Origin: CAZSAL01 sp964604825
GTDB taxonomy: Bacteria; Elusimicrobiota; Elusimicrobia; 2-01-FULL-59-12
Assembly (NCBI GenBank): GCA_964604825.1
Contig: CAZSAL010000027.1
Span: forward strand, 1-35,794
Length of the DNA stretch: 35,794 nucleotides
Direction: 5' to 3'
Part shown: positions 1 through 8,757 of the stretch, one piece after another
Numbering within the stretch: position 1 is the stretch's first letter
Layout of the letters: every line of letters starts with the position of its first letter
Position numbers and translations under genes: made by a program
The notes under the pieces: generated by a model
The model's input: only the letters and a program-made list of their open reading frames with translations
Told to the model about the DNA's origin: nothing
Database searches by the model: none

Positions 1-2
1 AA

Positions 3-509
3 GGCTGGAGCGTAAAAGAGACCGAAAAGCGGGTAAATCAACTGTTGGGGGAAGGGAAACAGCCTCACCCGGCCTCTGGCCACCCTCTCCCTAAGGGAGA
101 GGGAAGGGGAGAGGCCGATGATGTTCCTCATGGCTGGTCCTTCCGTCAAGTTGGTTCGGATACGATCGTAACCGCGAAGTTCCCCAGGGTGACACCCTTG
201 GAAGATGCGGCCATAGAGTTCAAAAGCTCCTATATGCGGTGGTGCGAAAAACACCCCTATAACCTTACCAAGGAAGAAACCAGGTCTTATCAGGCAGCGC
301 AACGGGCGAAGATGGATGCTGCCATTGCACAGGCCAAAGCCATGGGTGCAATAATCACCCCTAGAGACAAGCCGCCTGCTGCCCCCACCCAATCATCCGG
401 CATCCCGAAAGCTGAAACAGATGGCCAGACGAAACAGCCGCCTGTCGCAGAAGTTAGGCAGGAGTCTGACTTCATCAAAAGGATAAAAGCGCGAAGGGGG
501 ATCAAATGA
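3..509 (+). CDS. C-terminal part of a possible ParB-like partition protein (5' end outside window)
   Basis: The frame is open from the left edge of the window to the TGA at 507-509, so the true start lies upstream and this is a partial gene. The first visible residues read GWSVKETEKRVNQLL, which resembles the helix-turn-helix segment of ParB/Spo0J-family proteins (the GLSVRETE-type motif). The rest is not recognisable: a segment with conserved-looking aromatic residues (SFRQVGSDT, YMRWCEKHPY), an Ala/Lys-rich helix, then a Pro-rich linker and a basic tail (IKRIKARRGIK). Directly after the ParB-like segment lies a Pro/Gly/Glu-rich stretch encoded by a palindromic repeat (63-117), probably inserted in frame. 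Alternatives are another HTH protein or a replication-associated protein. The assignment rests on one short motif. Confidence 0.35.
   Translation, partial: GWSVKETEKRVNQLLGEGKQPHPASGHPLPKGEGRGEADDVPHGWSFRQVGSDTIVTAKFPRVTPLEDAAIEFKSSYMRWCEKHPYNLTKEETRSYQAAQRAKMDAAIAQAKAMGAIITPRDKPPAAPTQSSGIPKAETDGQTKQPPVAEVRQESDFIKRIKARRGIK
63..117. repeat. Palindromic repeat inside a coding region
   Basis: The segment begins with CCTCACCC and contains two nested inverted repeats. The outer arms are CGGCCTCT (70-77) and AGAGGCCG (110-117). The inner arms are CCCTCTCCCT (83-92) and AGGGAGAGGG (94-103), separated by one base. It resembles the dispersed CCCTCACCC/CCCTCTCCC hairpin elements seen in many bacterial genomes, and the same theme recurs at 13396-13501. 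It is read through in frame and encodes a Pro/Gly/Lys/Glu-rich insert in the surrounding protein. Confidence 0.75.
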
Positions 510-563
510 CCCCACCACCTGCAACGTCCGGGCCGCAGGGACATTGGCCCGCAGGTGGTGGGG
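510..563. other. Long inverted repeat (hairpin), possible terminator or mobile-repeat end
   Basis: Arms CCCCACCACCTGC (510-522) and GCAGGTGGTGGGG (551-563) are perfectly complementary over 13 bp, extended to 14 bp by A509/T564. An inner stem GGGCC (530-534)/GGCCC (546-550) stacks inside. It starts one base after the stop codon of the upstream gene. There is no T-run downstream, so it is not a canonical intrinsic terminator; it may protect mRNA ends or be a repeat element. Confidence 0.6.
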
Positions 564-639
564 TGAGCCCGAAACCTATGTCCAAAAACCTTAAAGGTGC
601 AGTAAAAGAAAACCTTCTGCTCCAGGAGGAGGCGGAAAT

Positions 640-2538
640 ATGTGCGGAATCTGCGGAATAGTTTCTAAATCCGGATCACCGGTTTCAGCGGATATTCTGC
701 GTGCAATGGCCTGCACGATGGAACACCGTGGGCCTGATGACGAAGGCTTTTTTCTTGGCGGAACGGCAGGGTTGGGATTCCGGAGGCTTTCCATTATTGA
801 CCTCGCCGGAGGACATCAGCCTATGTCTAATGAAGACGATTCTCTCTGGATCGTTTTCAACGGGGAAATCTATAACTTTCAGGAACTTCGCTCAAAACTT
901 GATGCCACTGGCCGACACAAATTTAAGACCAGATCGGATACCGAAGTCATCATTCATCTTTATGAAGAGTACGGAGAACGCTGTGTTGACCATCTGCGCG
1001 GCATGTTCGCTTTCGCCATCTGGGACAAGAAACGCGAACGTCTTTTCGCTGCACGGGATCGCTTCGGGAAAAAACCGCTGGTTTATGCGGATCTTCCCGG
1101 CGCTTTTGTCTTCGGCTCGGAACTGAAGGCTATTCTGAAATATCCCGGAGTTCCGCGTGACATCGATTACAGGGCAATCGATTTGTATCTGACTTATCAG
1201 TACGTTCCCAGCCCGCGTACCGCCTTTCAGTCGATTCGTAAGCTGCCTCCTGCCCACTACATGGTTTATGAAAAGGGGAAAATCCGGATTGAAAGATACT
1301 GGCAACCGGTATTTCAGCCCAAGACAACGCTTTCCTTTGCAGAGGCAAGCGAACGAGTGGTCGAAAAACTTAAGGAAGCCACCCGGCTGCGTATGATAGC
1401 CGACGTCCCTCTGGGGGCTTTTCTTTCCGGAGGGGTGGATTCCTCGATAATTGTCGGGCTTATGAGCGAACTTTCTTCCAGACCGGTAAAAACCTTTTCT
1501 ATTGGGTTCGAGGAATCGTCCTTTTCGGAACTGCCCTACGCCCGGGCCATTGCCGAGCGCTTCCACACGGAGCATCATGAGTTCGTGGTCAAAGCAGAAA
1601 CAGTAGACATCCTTCCCAAGCTGGCATGGCATTACGGCGATCCATTTGCCGATCCCAGCGCTTTGCCCTCCTACTATGTTTCAGAGATGACGCGCCAGCA
1701 TGTGACTGTAGCCCTCAATGGCGACGGAGGGGATGAAACTATGGGAGGTTACCTGCGCTACCAGGCGATTCTTTTCATGCAGTACTGGAACCGCATGCCG
1801 GCCGCAATAAGGCGGTTGATCTACGCTGCTGCGCAGGCGCTTCCAAACGGGAAGGAAGCCCCGCTTGGATTGGGCTGGCGGATCAAACGCCTGCTGCGCC
1901 TCGGTCTCTTGGATCCGGAACGGGCTTATCTGAGTACTCTTTGTTATTTTCATGAAGATCAGAAGGAACCGCTGTATACCTCTTTCATGAAGCAGGCGAT
2001 CTCCGGAAGCTCCGCGCCGGACTATCTGGACAAAATACTTTCGGATGTCCCTCATCTGCAAGGGGTGGACCGCTACCTTTATACGGATATGCTTTCTTAT
2101 CTTCCGGAATGTCTGATGGTCAAAATTGATGTCGCCTCAATGGCCAACTCGCTTGAAGCCCGGTCTCCCTTTCTGGATCACGAATTCGCGGAGCTGGCCG
2201 GACAGTTGCCTCCGGAATGGAAGCTTCGTCATCTTTTTCAGAAAAAATTTCTCATAAAAAAGGCATTCAGAGGCCAGCTTCCGTCTTCTATTCTAAAGCG
2301 CGGGAAGCAGGGGTTCGGGATTCCTTTGAGTCGTTGGTTCCGGGAAGAACTCTATGGATATCTGGAAGGGATGCTGCTTTCGCAGAAGGCGCTTTCCCGT
2401 GGGATCTTTGAAAAGCCCGCTATCAGGCGGCTGCTTGAGGAACACCGCTCGCAGAAGGCGGATCATGGTTTCCGGCTCTGGGCCCTGTTAATGCTTGAGC
2501 ATTGGTTCCAGGTATATGTGGACAGGGCAGGGGACTAA
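640..2538 (+). CDS. asnB: Asparagine synthetase (glutamine-hydrolysing)
   Basis: The enzyme makes asparagine from aspartate, glutamine and ATP in the cytoplasm. The N-terminal class II glutamine amidotransferase domain starts MCGICGIV, with Cys2 as the nucleophile after Met removal; it also shows RRLSIID (49-54 region), NGEIYN (74-79) and the Asp near residue 100. The synthetase domain carries the ATP-pyrophosphatase loop SGGVDSS (263-269). At 632 residues it is typical of the 600-650-residue AsnB type. The start is fixed by AGGAGGA at 624-630, correctly spaced from ATG 640. Such AsnB paralogues often lie near surface-polysaccharide genes and may amidate sugars or peptides instead of making free asparagine. 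The three glycosyltransferase genes downstream make that a possibility, but the sequence does not decide it. Confidence 0.93.
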   Translation: MCGICGIVSKSGSPVSADILRAMACTMEHRGPDDEGFFLGGTAGLGFRRLSIIDLAGGHQPMSNEDDSLWIVFNGEIYNFQELRSKLDATGRHKFKTRSDTEVIIHLYEEYGERCVDHLRGMFAFAIWDKKRERLFAARDRFGKKPLVYADLPGAFVFGSELKAILKYPGVPRDIDYRAIDLYLTYQYVPSPRTAFQSIRKLPPAHYMVYEKGKIRIERYWQPVFQPKTTLSFAEASERVVEKLKEATRLRMIADVPLGAFLSGGVDSSIIVGLMSELSSRPVKTFSIGFEESSFSELPYARAIAERFHTEHHEFVVKAETVDILPKLAWHYGDPFADPSALPSYYVSEMTRQHVTVALNGDGGDETMGGYLRYQAILFMQYWNRMPAAIRRLIYAAAQALPNGKEAPLGLGWRIKRLLRLGLLDPERAYLSTLCYFHEDQKEPLYTSFMKQAISGSSAPDYLDKILSDVPHLQGVDRYLYTDMLSYLPECLMVKIDVASMANSLEARSPFLDHEFAELAGQLPPEWKLRHLFQKKFLIKKAFRGQLPSSILKRGKQGFGIPLSRWFREELYGYLEGMLLSQKALSRGIFEKPAIRRLLEEHRSQKADHGFRLWALLMLEHWFQVYVDRAGD

Positions 2539-2581
2539 ACTAAAAGAAACTACTATTGCATTTAGTTTTACCAAATGACAT

Positions 2582-2587
2582 TATAAC
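2582..2587 (+). promoter_or_regulatory. -10-like element 3-6 nt before a start codon
   Basis: TATAAC (5 of 6 to consensus) lies just before ATG 2591/ATG 2594, and no Shine-Dalgarno sequence is present. If used, transcription would start at about 2594, giving a leaderless mRNA. No convincing -35 was seen; TTGCAT at 2556-2561 is 20 bp away. Confidence 0.35.
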
Positions 2588-2590
2588 CGC

Positions 2591-3739
2591 ATGATGATAC
2601 GACGTCCGTTCTGGATTCAACGCATCGAAAAGGCCTGGGAGCATCGTTCCATAGTCTGGCTGGCGGGCGTTCGCCGTTCAGGGAAAACCGTACTTTGTCA
2701 AAGCCTGAGCAATATTGAGTATTTTGACTGCGAACTTCCCCGTATCCGGCGCCAGATGGAGGATCCGGAAGCTTTTCTCTCGAGTGTTCAAGGTAAACGG
2801 ATTGTCCTGGACGAAGCGCATCGGCTTCCCAATCCGTCGGAACTGCTTAAGATCGCGGCAGATCATTTCCCTGCGGTTAAAATTATTGCTACGGCTTCTT
2901 CGTCTTTACACGCTTCCCGGAAATTCAGGGACACTTTGACAGGCCGGAAAGTCACCGTTCATTTAACGCCAATGAATCTTGAAGACGTTCAGGTGTTTGG
3001 CGGGGAAGACCTGTCATGCAGACTTTTGAGAGGAGGATTGCCTCCGTTTTTTCTGAGTCGGGAATTCCCTGAACGGGATTTCCAGGAGTGGATGGATTCC
3101 TATTGGGCCAAAGATATTCAGGAGCTTTTTCGCCTGGAGCGGCGCGCGGCGTTCCAGCGGTTTCTGGAATTGCTGTTCGTGCGCAGCGGGGGAATTTTTG
3201 AGGCGACCGCATTTGCCGCCCCCTGCGAGGTAAGCCGAACGACGATTCTCAATTACCTGAACGCGCTGGAACTTACGTGCGTTTGCGATATTATCCGTCC
3301 TTTCTCTACGCGAAAAAGCTCGGAAATCATAGCCGCTCCGAAGATTTTTGTTTTTGACACCGGTTTTATTTCTTACTATCGCGGCTGGCGCGAGTTGCGT
3401 CCGGAAGATAAAGGTATCCTTTGGGAGCACATGGTCTTAAATGAGATACGCAGCTGCTGGCCTGAAGGCGAAGTCCGTTACTGGCGGGACAAATTTGGCC
3501 ATGAGGTGGATTTTATTCTGCTGCGGCGCGGCCGGGCGCCCGTTGCGGTAGAGTGTAAATGGTCTCTGGTTCCGGATGAAACTGCCGGCTTAGCCGCTTT
3601 CCGCCGGCGCTATCCGCAAGGCGAAAACTGGATGGTAGCTGGCGACTCGGGCCGTCCTCTGCGGCATAAAAACCGCGATTTGATTTGGGAGTCCTTTGGC
3701 TTGAAAGAATTAGTCAGGCGGCTCGCGGCTGGCAGATAA
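2591..3739 (+). CDS. AAA_14 ATPase with C-terminal DUF4143 domain
   Basis: The N-terminal P-loop ATPase has Walker A GVRRSGKT (26-33), Walker B IVLDEAH (71-77) and a sensor-like TASSS (101-105). The middle (about 190-260) looks like a winged-helix region. The C-terminal DUF4143-type segment has the restriction-nuclease-like pattern E285 ... HEVDF (D307) ... VECK (E321, K323), compatible with a PD-(D/E)xK fold. The length of 382 residues is normal for this family, which is abundant in bacteria and archaea as orphan genes of unknown role. It has no obvious functional link to asnB (52 bp upstream) or to the glycosyltransferase 22 bp downstream. Start may be ATG 2591 or ATG 2594; no ribosome-binding site helps decide. 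Family call is confident, function unknown. Confidence 0.85.
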   Translation: MMIRRPFWIQRIEKAWEHRSIVWLAGVRRSGKTVLCQSLSNIEYFDCELPRIRRQMEDPEAFLSSVQGKRIVLDEAHRLPNPSELLKIAADHFPAVKIIATASSSLHASRKFRDTLTGRKVTVHLTPMNLEDVQVFGGEDLSCRLLRGGLPPFFLSREFPERDFQEWMDSYWAKDIQELFRLERRAAFQRFLELLFVRSGGIFEATAFAAPCEVSRTTILNYLNALELTCVCDIIRPFSTRKSSEIIAAPKIFVFDTGFISYYRGWRELRPEDKGILWEHMVLNEIRSCWPEGEVRYWRDKFGHEVDFILLRRGRAPVAVECKWSLVPDETAGLAAFRRRYPQGENWMVAGDSGRPLRHKNRDLIWESFGLKELVRRLAAGR

Positions 3740-3761
3740 ATTCTTCGAACGCTCCTGATGC

Positions 3762-5489
3762 ATGAGCATTGGCCCCAGGGATATGTCGATTAACCACGGT
3801 GAATTCTTTGCCGGGAAAAAGTATTTATTCTCGGCTATTCTTGCTCTGGCGATGCTGGGTGGAATTCCGCGATTCACAGGCCTGTCGCAGGGATTGCCGG
3901 ATGCCATCCATCCGGACGAAAAACCAATCATTCACCGTGCCCTTTATTTTTCCAGCGGAGATTTAAACCCGCACTTTTTTCTTTATCCCAGCCTGTCGAT
4001 GTACGCGACATCGGTCAACCTCGGAGCTTATGTGGCATGGCTTCGCGGAACGGGTTCCATCCATTCCATTCATGAAGCGAAGAAACTGTTTGTCGAACAT
4101 CCCGAACGCTTTTATACCGCGGCGAGAGTCGGGAATGCGATATGGGGCGTTTTGATTGTGCTTGTTCTTTTTTTCGCCGGCCGGCATTTTATCGGGGATA
4201 TCCCGGCATTCGCTGCCGCTGTTTTGGCCGCCTTAAATCCACCTCTTATTCAGGAAGCGCATATCGTTAAACCCGAGTGTCTGCTGACGCTGCTGGGGCT
4301 TGTATCTTTCTTCGCCGCGCTGCGCGCGCTTGAAATAAAATCGTCGCGATGGCTTGCGGCAAGCGCTTTTCTTGGCGGGCTGGCGGTTTCTACGAAATAT
4401 AACGGCGTGCCCTTCCTGATCCCTGCTTTTACGGTTGGCTGGTCTCAAGCCGTCAATTCGGAGCGCCTATTACGGCGGCTAGCGCTTACTGGACTTCTGC
4501 TGGGGGCGCTGGCAGCGGCGGGTTTTTTTCTGGGGACGCCTTACGCCCTGCTGGATTACCATACATTCCTCCGGCAATTCGCCGATCAAATTGGCTTTAC
4601 GGCAGGATTACGCGATGTGCCTCATCCCAGCCGCTGGCATAATGTTTGGTCAATTCCCACCCAGCTGGCTGGATCGTATACGGCATCACTTTCGCTGTTG
4701 ATTCTGTTCTTCATATCATTGCGCAACCAGAACCAGTTCCAGCGGCTGGCGGTTCTGACCGTAGCTGTCGTGTACGCCATGGTTCTCCCGATGGGAATCG
4801 CTACTTCTTATTATGCGGATCCGGTTCTGCCGCTGTTTTTCTTCGCAATTGGAACGGCGGTTTTTAAAGAAAATAATTACGTTTTACGTATGATTGTCGG
4901 CCTCCTTTTAGCGTGCGGCATAGCCTGCTCTGCTGTTAATTCCTTACATCTGGCGTCAAAATACCGTATGCCTGAAACGCGGGAACTGGCCCGCCAATGG
5001 GTTGAAACTCATGTGGAAAATGAGGCGAAGGTGCTGGTTGATGCCGGGGCCCCTGATTTGCCTTTGACCTATAAAGCGCTTAAGGAAGTTCAAGCCAAAG
5101 CTGCGGCGGCGCATCACGTAAAAACCGTTCTTTTCGATTTGCGGCTTGCCCATTTCAACGGCGGAGAGAAGCATTTCGATGTCTATCTTTCCAGCCAGGC
5201 CTTAATATGTAGCCCGGTAAATTACCTGGTTTTTTCGCAGAGCATTCAACGGTTGACAAATATCGCGGGTGGAATCAATCCCCTGATACTTGAGGGATTC
5301 AAGTATGTTGTCGTTTCAGAAACGGAAGAGGCTGTCTACCGTCCCGAACGTCAGGAAGGAAAAGCCTTTCCTGAATACCGAGCCTTTTATGAGTCTTTGG
5401 GAATCGATCCCAGAAGCCGCAAGGTATTCGATACCGCTGACTTGCAGTGTGCGGGCCCGCGAATTCGTATTTATAAGATTCATGGTTAG
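3762..5489 (+). CDS. GT39/ArnT-like polytopic glycosyltransferase
   Basis: A 575-residue polytopic membrane protein with many hydrophobic segments across roughly the first 400 residues. After the first helix an acidic HPDEKP motif lies in the predicted external loop, where GT39/PMT_2-type enzymes carry their catalytic Asp/Glu. The family transfers sugars from polyprenyl-phosphate donors to proteins or lipids on the outer face of the membrane. The C-terminal part (about residue 400 onward) is soluble and probably periplasmic. ATG 3762 has no clear ribosome-binding site; ATG 3783, seven codons later, is an equally plausible start. It is followed by two more polytopic enzymes of the same type and by a GT2 synthase on the other strand. 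The acceptor is unknown. Confidence 0.7.
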   Translation: MSIGPRDMSINHGEFFAGKKYLFSAILALAMLGGIPRFTGLSQGLPDAIHPDEKPIIHRALYFSSGDLNPHFFLYPSLSMYATSVNLGAYVAWLRGTGSIHSIHEAKKLFVEHPERFYTAARVGNAIWGVLIVLVLFFAGRHFIGDIPAFAAAVLAALNPPLIQEAHIVKPECLLTLLGLVSFFAALRALEIKSSRWLAASAFLGGLAVSTKYNGVPFLIPAFTVGWSQAVNSERLLRRLALTGLLLGALAAAGFFLGTPYALLDYHTFLRQFADQIGFTAGLRDVPHPSRWHNVWSIPTQLAGSYTASLSLLILFFISLRNQNQFQRLAVLTVAVVYAMVLPMGIATSYYADPVLPLFFFAIGTAVFKENNYVLRMIVGLLLACGIACSAVNSLHLASKYRMPETRELARQWVETHVENEAKVLVDAGAPDLPLTYKALKEVQAKAAAAHHVKTVLFDLRLAHFNGGEKHFDVYLSSQALICSPVNYLVFSQSIQRLTNIAGGINPLILEGFKYVVVSETEEAVYRPERQEGKAFPEYRAFYESLGIDPRSRKVFDTADLQCAGPRIRIYKIHG

Positions 5490-5548
5490 CTGTATGGAAC
5501 TCATACAATGATTTTTTCGCTGGGCTTTAATTACTCGGGAGATGACAG

Positions 5549-6697
5549 ATGAGCATATTTTTGACAGCGCTTCTGGTTCGCGGGTTGATGTTAATACTGT
5601 GTTTACATGACGGGATTAAGTTCCTCATCAGATCGGATCCTTATCTGCAAACGGCTGAATTCCTTGCCGGGATGAACACGCAGATCAGCGATTATGTTCG
5701 ATGGTTTGGGGCGCCAGTTTTTTCATTTTTTTGTGCTGCGGTTCTGAAATTAACCGGCGGGAATACGTCTGCCATTATCACGCTGAATGTGCTGTTGTCT
5801 TCTGTAACGTGTGTTCTTACGGCAAAGCTGGGAGACCGTCTCTATAGGGGCATTGGACATTTGGGAGGATATCTGCTGGTTTTTTCATTTGGAGCAGTGT
5901 TTTTTTCAGCGCATCTGCAAAGCGAATCTTTATTTGTTTTTTTAGAGGTTGCTTTGTTCCTGTGGTTGTACGCCCGCTGGGACGTAATGGGATCGGCAGA
6001 GATGATGGGGTTGGGATTCCTTGGCGGGATAACCAATCTGACTCGTACGGTATTCGGTTTTTATCTGCCGGTCCTTTTTCTTGTAATGATCACGGTTAAC
6101 CCCTGGAAGAAAATTAAATTCCGGCGCATCACGATGCTTGTTGCGGGGTGGATACTTTCTGTTGGAGCCTGGATGTTGTTTGCCTTCCATGTCACAGGCC
6201 GGTTTGTTCCCATTTCTGCAACTGGAGGGCAAACATTCTATATAGGCACTTTGCGCGACCCAAACACCATGACGGAAGAAGGGGAGCGGGTTATCAAGGA
6301 GCTGGAACAATCAGGTATTCATAACTGGTTTGATAAAGATAAGGCATTTCGCCGAATAGCTGTTCGTTATGTCAGGGAGCATCCAAAGGAGTATGCCTGC
6401 ACTTTAATGATTAAAATAGCCGAATTTTGGAGGCCGTGGCCCTATCCTCCTTATCCGATGTTTATACGGGTGGCGGTGGGTGCATGGTATACAGTTTTAT
6501 TTTTGTTCGGGTCTATCGGGATTTATGTGTCAAGGAAAAGATGGAATATCTGGATGCCTCTTTATGCGTTGATAGTCTGCCTGACGGCTGTACATGCAGT
6601 TATGGCAACAAGCCTGCGGTACCGTATTCCCCTTGAGCCGATTTTATGCCTGTTGGCCGCCGTCGGATTGAAGGAAGTTTTCCAAACTGAAACATAA
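5549..6697 (+). CDS. GT39/ArnT-like integral membrane glycosyltransferase
   Basis: A 382-residue, very hydrophobic protein with about ten predicted membrane helices. After the first helix comes SDPYLQTAE, an acidic loop in the position of the GT39/PMT_2 catalytic Asp. A soluble stretch (about 215-275) contains TFYIGTLRDPN and a charged region, and the C-terminus has SLRYRIPLEP, a pattern common at the end of ArnT/PMT_2-like proteins. A GGGAG ribosome-binding site lies a few bases before ATG 5549. It is 59 bp after the previous glycosyltransferase and 19 bp before the next, so the three are probably cotranscribed. It probably uses a polyprenyl-phosphate sugar; substrate not inferable. Confidence 0.65.
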   Translation: MSIFLTALLVRGLMLILCLHDGIKFLIRSDPYLQTAEFLAGMNTQISDYVRWFGAPVFSFFCAAVLKLTGGNTSAIITLNVLLSSVTCVLTAKLGDRLYRGIGHLGGYLLVFSFGAVFFSAHLQSESLFVFLEVALFLWLYARWDVMGSAEMMGLGFLGGITNLTRTVFGFYLPVLFLVMITVNPWKKIKFRRITMLVAGWILSVGAWMLFAFHVTGRFVPISATGGQTFYIGTLRDPNTMTEEGERVIKELEQSGIHNWFDKDKAFRRIAVRYVREHPKEYACTLMIKIAEFWRPWPYPPYPMFIRVAVGAWYTVLFLFGSIGIYVSRKRWNIWMPLYALIVCLTAVHAVMATSLRYRIPLEPILCLLAAVGLKEVFQTET

Positions 6698-6716
6698 GTA
6701 TCGAAGAGGTGTTGGG

Positions 6717-7922
6717 GTGAAGCGTTACTTAAACTCATTTCTTTTTTTATTCATTACGGCTTTGGTCCTTCGGGTTCTGTTCTTTGTTTTTTGCCGCTCG
6801 AAATTCGGCGATGACGGCGGCGAACAACTCGCCTATGCCATGAGCCTCCTGCAGGGTAAAGGGTACGTCGTTTACCGTGGATTCGGGGGCACGCCGTTTT
6901 ATGCCTTTCTTCCGCCGCTCTATCCCATATTTCTGGCACTATACAAATTGGTTTTTCCCGCAAACATGCTGGCGCTGCGCTTCATCTTCTCAATTTTTGG
7001 AGCGCTTACCTGCGTATTGACTGGACGGCTGGGACAATATTTATTCCGGCGCGAAGAGGGAATATGCGCCGGCTGGGCGTTATCTCTTTATGCCGGCCAT
7101 ATCTTCTGGTCTACGAGATTCCTTCCGGAAAGTGCCGTAATGCTTCTTTCAACCGCAGCCGCATGGTGCCTATACAGGGCTTTTGTAAACCGTCCCCTGA
7201 AAAACAGTTTCATGGCCGGGGCCTGCGCGGCTCTGGCTACGCTGGGAAGAGGGGAATTCCTGATATTGATATTTGCGATGGTTCTGTGGCTGTTTTCCTG
7301 TCGAAGACTTGAAAAGCAAGTGTGGCGGATTTTTGCCGGGTTGATGGTGGGGTTCTGTATCCTTTATTCCCCGTGGGTCATCCGTAACTATTTCATCTTC
7401 CATCGCTTGGTCATCACTGCGACGAACTATGGACAGAATTTTTATTTTGGGCATTGCCCGTATTACCGTTTTGGCGGTGTGGACAGCCCTGTTCCGGAAG
7501 AAATGGTGCGCCAGTTGCAGGGCGCATCAGAGATGAAGACCTGCCAGGCCCTGGTATCACTGGGGTGGGCCTACTGCAAGGAATATCCGGTCCGCAATAT
7601 CATCAGCACCCTTATTAACTTCCTTGTATTCTGGAGGCCGTTCTTGACGCCCGGGTATATCCCATGGTCCCTGAACATCCCGTTCACGCTGTTTGCTTTC
7701 CCATTGCTGGTTTTCTTCCTTGCCGGTGTTCTTTATATCCTCCGGCTACCAGAGAAGTCCGACTGGATGCTGATCCTTTTCGTCATATTGTTTAAGACCC
7801 TGTCCCATCTTCCCTTTTATATTGTCATTCGGTTTCGGGAGACGATGTCTCCGTTTCTTGTCCTTATTGCGGTTTTTGGTTTTTTGAGCTGGAAAAGTGA
7901 GGTCGTTGATAATCGCCCTTAG
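6717..7922 (+). CDS. GT39/ArnT-like integral membrane glycosyltransferase
   Basis: A 401-residue polytopic protein and apparent paralogue of the preceding gene. The two share the N-terminal helix-acidic-loop arrangement (here FGDDGGEQLAYA), a TCVLTG/AKLG-type helix at about 100 and a soluble NFYFGH segment matching TFYIGT upstream. The start is GTG 6717, preceded by a GAGGTGTTGGGG purine-rich site. The C-terminus has PFYIVIRFRETMSPFL, typical of PMT_2-like enzymes. Its last 59 bp overlap, tail to tail, the 3' end of the GT2 gene on the opposite strand. The presumed role is transfer of a sugar from a lipid-phosphate carrier to an external acceptor. Confidence 0.67.
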   Translation: MKRYLNSFLFLFITALVLRVLFFVFCRSKFGDDGGEQLAYAMSLLQGKGYVVYRGFGGTPFYAFLPPLYPIFLALYKLVFPANMLALRFIFSIFGALTCVLTGRLGQYLFRREEGICAGWALSLYAGHIFWSTRFLPESAVMLLSTAAAWCLYRAFVNRPLKNSFMAGACAALATLGRGEFLILIFAMVLWLFSCRRLEKQVWRIFAGLMVGFCILYSPWVIRNYFIFHRLVITATNYGQNFYFGHCPYYRFGGVDSPVPEEMVRQLQGASEMKTCQALVSLGWAYCKEYPVRNIISTLINFLVFWRPFLTPGYIPWSLNIPFTLFAFPLLVFFLAGVLYILRLPEKSDWMLILFVILFKTLSHLPFYIVIRFRETMSPFLVLIAVFGFLSWKSEVVDNRP

Positions 7923-8631
7923 ACAGCCATTTTTCTAAAAAACAATAAAGAACAATAAATAAGTAGCGGGATCCCATTTCCTTAATCCGAAGTTTTGATT
8001 CCCCCTTCTTCCTGTTTTCCCAGCGGTTGGGGATGATCGTGTAGGTATAGCCCCGAATTATAGCCTTCAAGGGCAATTCAACCGTCAGATTAAAATGATG
8101 GCTCAATAACGGCTGAACGCCGGCAATTACCTCGCGCCTGTACATTTTAAAAGCATTCGTGGTGTCGTTATATGGGATCTGAAACAGCAACTGTATAAAC
8201 CTGTTAGCAAGACGGTTAAGAATTAATTTGGGCCACGGATAATGCGCCGTTTCTCCGCCGCGAATAAACCTGCTGCCAAACACACAATCTGTTTTTTCGG
8301 TTTCCATGGTCTTGAAAAAATGAACGAGATCGGACGGAGAATCGGATCCATCCGCCATGAAAATGGCAACGGCATCGCCAGTAAAGTGATTGAGACCGCA
8401 ACGGACGGCAAATCCAAAACAATTGGGAGGGACGTTATGAACAAGGCGCAGGGTTGGAATCCGGATCGCCAGGCTTTCGGTTACGCGGGCGGTATCATCC
8501 TGGGAATTGTCATCGACGACGATAATTTCGTGATCGATCTGATTGGAATCAAGCGTCCCATGCAGATCATTCAGGGTTGATTCAATATTTTGGCCTTCAT
8601 TGTGCGCGGGGATGACTACGGAAAGTTTCAT
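7864..8631 (-). CDS. GT2 polyprenyl-phosphate sugar synthase (DPM1-like)
   Basis: A GT-A fold family 2 glycosyltransferase. It has SVVIPAHNEG at the N-terminus, the nucleotide-binding VVDDNSQDDT (38-47), a metal/donor motif region MADGSDSP (92-99), YNDTTNAFKMYRR (154-166) and NRKKGESKL (206-214), an arrangement typical of dolichyl- or undecaprenyl-phosphate mannose/glucose synthases. It lacks the C-terminal membrane helices of GtrB-type enzymes. At 255 residues it matches the DPM1 size. It would load a sugar from a nucleotide donor onto a lipid phosphate, the donor type used by the three GT39-like enzymes encoded convergently next to it. ATG 8631 has no obvious ribosome-binding site. The overlap with the convergent gene means the two transcripts would be antisense at their 3' ends. 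Confidence 0.85.
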   Translation of the reverse strand: MKLSVVIPAHNEGQNIESTLNDLHGTLDSNQIDHEIIVVDDNSQDDTARVTESLAIRIPTLRLVHNVPPNCFGFAVRCGLNHFTGDAVAIFMADGSDSPSDLVHFFKTMETEKTDCVFGSRFIRGGETAHYPWPKLILNRLANRFIQLLFQIPYNDTTNAFKMYRREVIAGVQPLLSHHFNLTVELPLKAIIRGYTYTIIPNRWENRKKGESKLRIKEMGSRYLFIVLYCFLEKWLSKGDYQRPHFSSSKNQKPQ

Positions 8632-8757
8632 GACAGGGGATTTAAAATCCGGCCCTGCAGTTTGGCAAAATGCGCATGGGAATAGAATACAATAATCTTT
8701 AATAGTGTGCGTTTCTGCGAATCAAATCATCCAGAATACCGGAATGCCGCGGGTCGC

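Noticed and set aside
63..117. Possible CRISPR-like repeat
   Set aside because: Only single, dissimilar-length hairpin units occur, with no regular spacers and no cas genes nearby.
2537..2568. AAACTAAA/TTTAGTTT inverted repeat as terminator of asnB
   Set aside because: The stem is only 8 A/T-rich base pairs with a 16-nt loop and has no uridine tract, so a terminator call is not supported.
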